This document shows, one piece after another, positions 62,509 to 64,000 of a stretch of 64,000 nucleotides of DNA. The stretch is taken from positions 1 to 64,000 of the forward strand of contig CANMSN010000014.1 of assembly GCA_947500585.1 (NCBI GenBank), given 5' to 3'. A program made the position numbers and the translations under genes. The DNA comes from an uncultured Flavobacteriaceae bacterium. Its GTDB lineage: Bacteria; Bacteroidota; Bacteroidia; Flavobacteriales; Flavobacteriaceae. Numbering within the stretch: position 1 is the first letter of the stretch; each line of letters begins with the position of its first letter. The notes below the pieces were generated by a model that saw nothing but the letters and a program-made list of their open reading frames with translations, searched no databases and was not told the origin of the DNA.

Positions 62509-63618
62509 TTATTCGTTAGTTTCTAAATACAGTTTATTAAATTTAGAAGGTAAAATACCATAAGCTTCGTAAAAACATTTTGAAAAATATGTTGGACTAC
62601 TAAAACCCGTTTGATAAGCAATTTCAGAAATATTTGATGCTTGCTTTTCTAACAATTTAAGTGCTTTATTTAGCCTATAACTTTTTAAAAAACTATTAGG
62701 AGACTCACCAATTACAGCTATCATTGTTCTATATAGTTTTGATTTACTGTAACCTAGATTTTTATGAAAATCGGTGACAGAAATGTTTGAATATGACCAA
62801 ACTTTTTCAGTATACTCCATCAATTGATTCACAAACGCTTCATCTTCGGGATTTAATGAATTAAACTTATCACTATCATCCGTTAAAATTTGTCGATTCT
62901 CACTGACATACAAATCTTTAACTTCCTTAGTTATCATCACTTTTTCATTGGCGATATAAGATAAATAATTAGCTCTCGTTATGGTGTCTTTAAAAATACT
63001 TTCTTTATTGGTTACAGGCACACCGGCACTAATACCAATTTGAAATTGCAAATCTGGAGTAATAACACAATTATAAATGTCTTGAATTTTAAGGGCACTT
63101 TTCATTGCATTTGTAACCGAATCAAAAGACATCAAATATGTATTTGATTTTTCTTTAACAATGCGACCTTTATGATTAGCAATTATATTAGTTATCGATT
63201 TATTGTATCCGCGAATGGCAGCGTTTAAAGTGTTATAGCCACTTTTTCGTAAGTTTTTGTTTTTTATGATAACAACCATTAAAGTTCTAAAAGCGGGGTC
63301 GTTTATAATATTAAGCTTTGTATTTTGTGATTTTTCAGGATCTTGTATTCTACCTAAAAAAGATTCTACAATGGTATCGTTTACTTCAATAATTCGTTGT
63401 GGAACAGCACCATGTGCTTTTTGATGTAAATCTATAATGGCTTGTTCATTTGGAGCCTCAATTAAGCAAAATGCAGTTTGTCGTTTTTCATCACACCAAT
63501 ACGTTAATCCGCGGCAATTATATTTGTGTTCAATTTTTAAATCTGCTTGATGCATTTCTGCAACATGTGCAGCAGTAACGCCATCTGGCAAATCATGAAA
63601 GTCCATATATATTGGCAT
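62509..63618 (-). CDS. AraC-type regulator with DUF4242 and degenerate cyclase-homology domains
   Basis: A 369-residue three-domain protein. About residues 1-85 are a DUF4242 (nickel-binding-like) domain with DFHDLPDGVTAAHVAEMH. About 110-245 look like a class III adenylate/guanylate cyclase homology domain (RTLMVVIIKNKNLRK ... GRIVKEKSNTYLMSF ... FQIGISAGVPV), but the metal-binding Asp residues are replaced by Lys/Asn and Ser/Asn, so it is probably not catalytic. About 270-369 are an AraC HTH pair (SNISEIAYQTGFSSPTYFSKCF). A regulator sensing a metal or small molecule is likely. The neighbouring gene upstream encodes another DUF4242 protein. Confidence 0.8.
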   Translation of the reverse strand: MPIYMDFHDLPDGVTAAHVAEMHQADLKIEHKYNCRGLTYWCDEKRQTAFCLIEAPNEQAIIDLHQKAHGAVPQRIIEVNDTIVESFLGRIQDPEKSQNTKLNIINDPAFRTLMVVIIKNKNLRKSGYNTLNAAIRGYNKSITNIIANHKGRIVKEKSNTYLMSFDSVTNAMKSALKIQDIYNCVITPDLQFQIGISAGVPVTNKESIFKDTITRANYLSYIANEKVMITKEVKDLYVSENRQILTDDSDKFNSLNPEDEAFVNQLMEYTEKVWSYSNISVTDFHKNLGYSKSKLYRTMIAVIGESPNSFLKSYRLNKALKLLEKQASNISEIAYQTGFSSPTYFSKCFYEAYGILPSKFNKLYLETNE

Positions 63619-63639
63619 AATCTATTTTTTTGTAAGATA

Positions 63640-63684
63640 CTAATTAAAAAAAACAAGGAGCTACCTGTGTTTTTGACAGCTCCT
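63640..63684 (-). terminator. Rho-independent terminator after the DUF4242 gene
   Basis: On the minus strand AGGAGCT (63684-63678) pairs with AGCTCCT (63662-63656) and is followed by TTGTTTTTTTT. It lies 18 bp beyond the DUF4242 stop, so the regulator gene may need its own promoter or readthrough. Confidence 0.75.
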
Positions 63685-63701
63685 CATATATAATTTTCAA
63701 A

Positions 63702-63977
63702 TTACTCTTCTGCGGTTACGGGACTAATTGTTGCTGCAACTTCACTTATCGAGTTAGCAGGGAAATTTCCTTTTTTTGCATGTTCTTCTATTAATTTTTT
63801 ATTTTCTGCTTTATAAACACAATAAACTTTATCATCAGTAACATAACTGTGTTTCCATTCAATTATCGGTCCCATCTCTGTTAATACCGAACAAGATGTT
63901 TGAGAGATTCCTTTTAATTGTTCAGCAGTTAAGTTTCCTGCTCCTGGAATAATACGTTCGATTACATAAGTTTTCAT
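63702..63977 (-). CDS. DUF4242 family small protein
   Basis: A 91-residue protein of the DUF4242 (nickel-binding-like, ferredoxin-fold) family: YVIERIIPGAGNLTAEQLKGIS near the start and SVLTEMGPIIEWKHSYVTDDKVYCVYKAENKKLIEEHAKKG in the middle. The function of the family is not settled; dimeric metal binding has been described. Cytoplasmic. The first domain of the adjacent AraC-type regulator is of the same family, so the two genes probably respond to the same signal. It ends in a good terminator. Confidence 0.85.
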   Translation of the reverse strand: MKTYVIERIIPGAGNLTAEQLKGISQTSCSVLTEMGPIIEWKHSYVTDDKVYCVYKAENKKLIEEHAKKGNFPANSISEVAATISPVTAEE

Positions 63978-64000
63978 AATGTCATTGTTTTTAGATGCTG

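Overview
The window looks like a stretch of chromosome from an AT-rich marine-type member of the family Flavobacteriaceae (Bacteroidota). The evidence is internal: gliding-motility genes gldF and gldG, proteins ending in type IX secretion (T9SS) type A sorting domains, a Bacteroidota-type LptD, the bacillithiol genes bshA and bshC, TTG-N19/20-TAnnTTTG promoter elements in place of sigma70 boxes, several TTG start codons, and short palindromic repeats of the sort scattered in flavobacterial genomes. I saw no rRNA, tRNA, CRISPR array, transposase or integrase.

Layout. 1-0.8 kb: a secreted hypothetical gene broken by a stop codon just after its signal peptide and framed by inverted GTTGGGCATA/TATGCCCAAC boxes. 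0.8-7.6 kb: a three-gene minus-strand operon of two transglutaminase-like proteins and an ATP-grasp/alpha-E protein, a predicted peptide-ligase system. 7.9-13.6 kb: guaC, a hybrid histidine kinase with Tyr at the phosphoacceptor position, ridA and lptD. 13.9-19.2 kb: amidase, MCE/MlaD protein, two Hdr-like Fe-S proteins and two small unknowns on the plus strand. 19.2-25.1 kb: a prohibitin-like lipoprotein, a GH3/beta-lactamase fusion, bshA and a VOC protein. 25.2-36.4 kb: a surface-protein region with a 4-gene operon that includes a 1798-residue leucine-rich-repeat T9SS protein. 36.4-44 kb: bshC, a lipoprotein with an aerolysin-like C-terminal region, and two tandem membrane TPR-HTH regulators. 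44.2-48.7 kb: guaA, a LysM/periplasmic-binding protein, DUF922 and DUF3820. 48.9-53 kb: two tandem M28 peptidases, a universal stress protein, cytochrome c and DUF4870. 53.2-57.3 kb: dnaN and gldG-(unknown)-gldF. 57.6-61.2 kb: ABM protein, SAM hydrolase, PhoH and purC, with a cluster of palindromic repeats. 61.2-64 kb: a second box-framed gene (membrane protein), then an AraC-type regulator and a DUF4242 protein.

How the genes may work together. Much of the window is housekeeping: purine metabolism (guaC, guaA, purC), replication (dnaN), envelope biogenesis (lptD, amidase, MCE protein), redox thiols (bshA, bshC; bshB not here) and gliding (gldF, gldG). The accessory part is 26-44 kb. There a direct repeat GGAC-N7-GGAC occurs five times, each copy in a non-coding gap within 200 bp upstream of an accessory gene: the beta-barrel gene, the T9SS/LRR operon, the aerolysin-like lipoprotein (twice) and a TPR-HTH regulator. 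I infer a small surface-protein regulon run by the TPR-HTH regulators. A second accessory signal is the pair of single genes at the two ends of the window, each framed by 10-bp boxes that are perfectly complementary within a locus but differ between loci, which recalls integron cassettes without any integrase in view.
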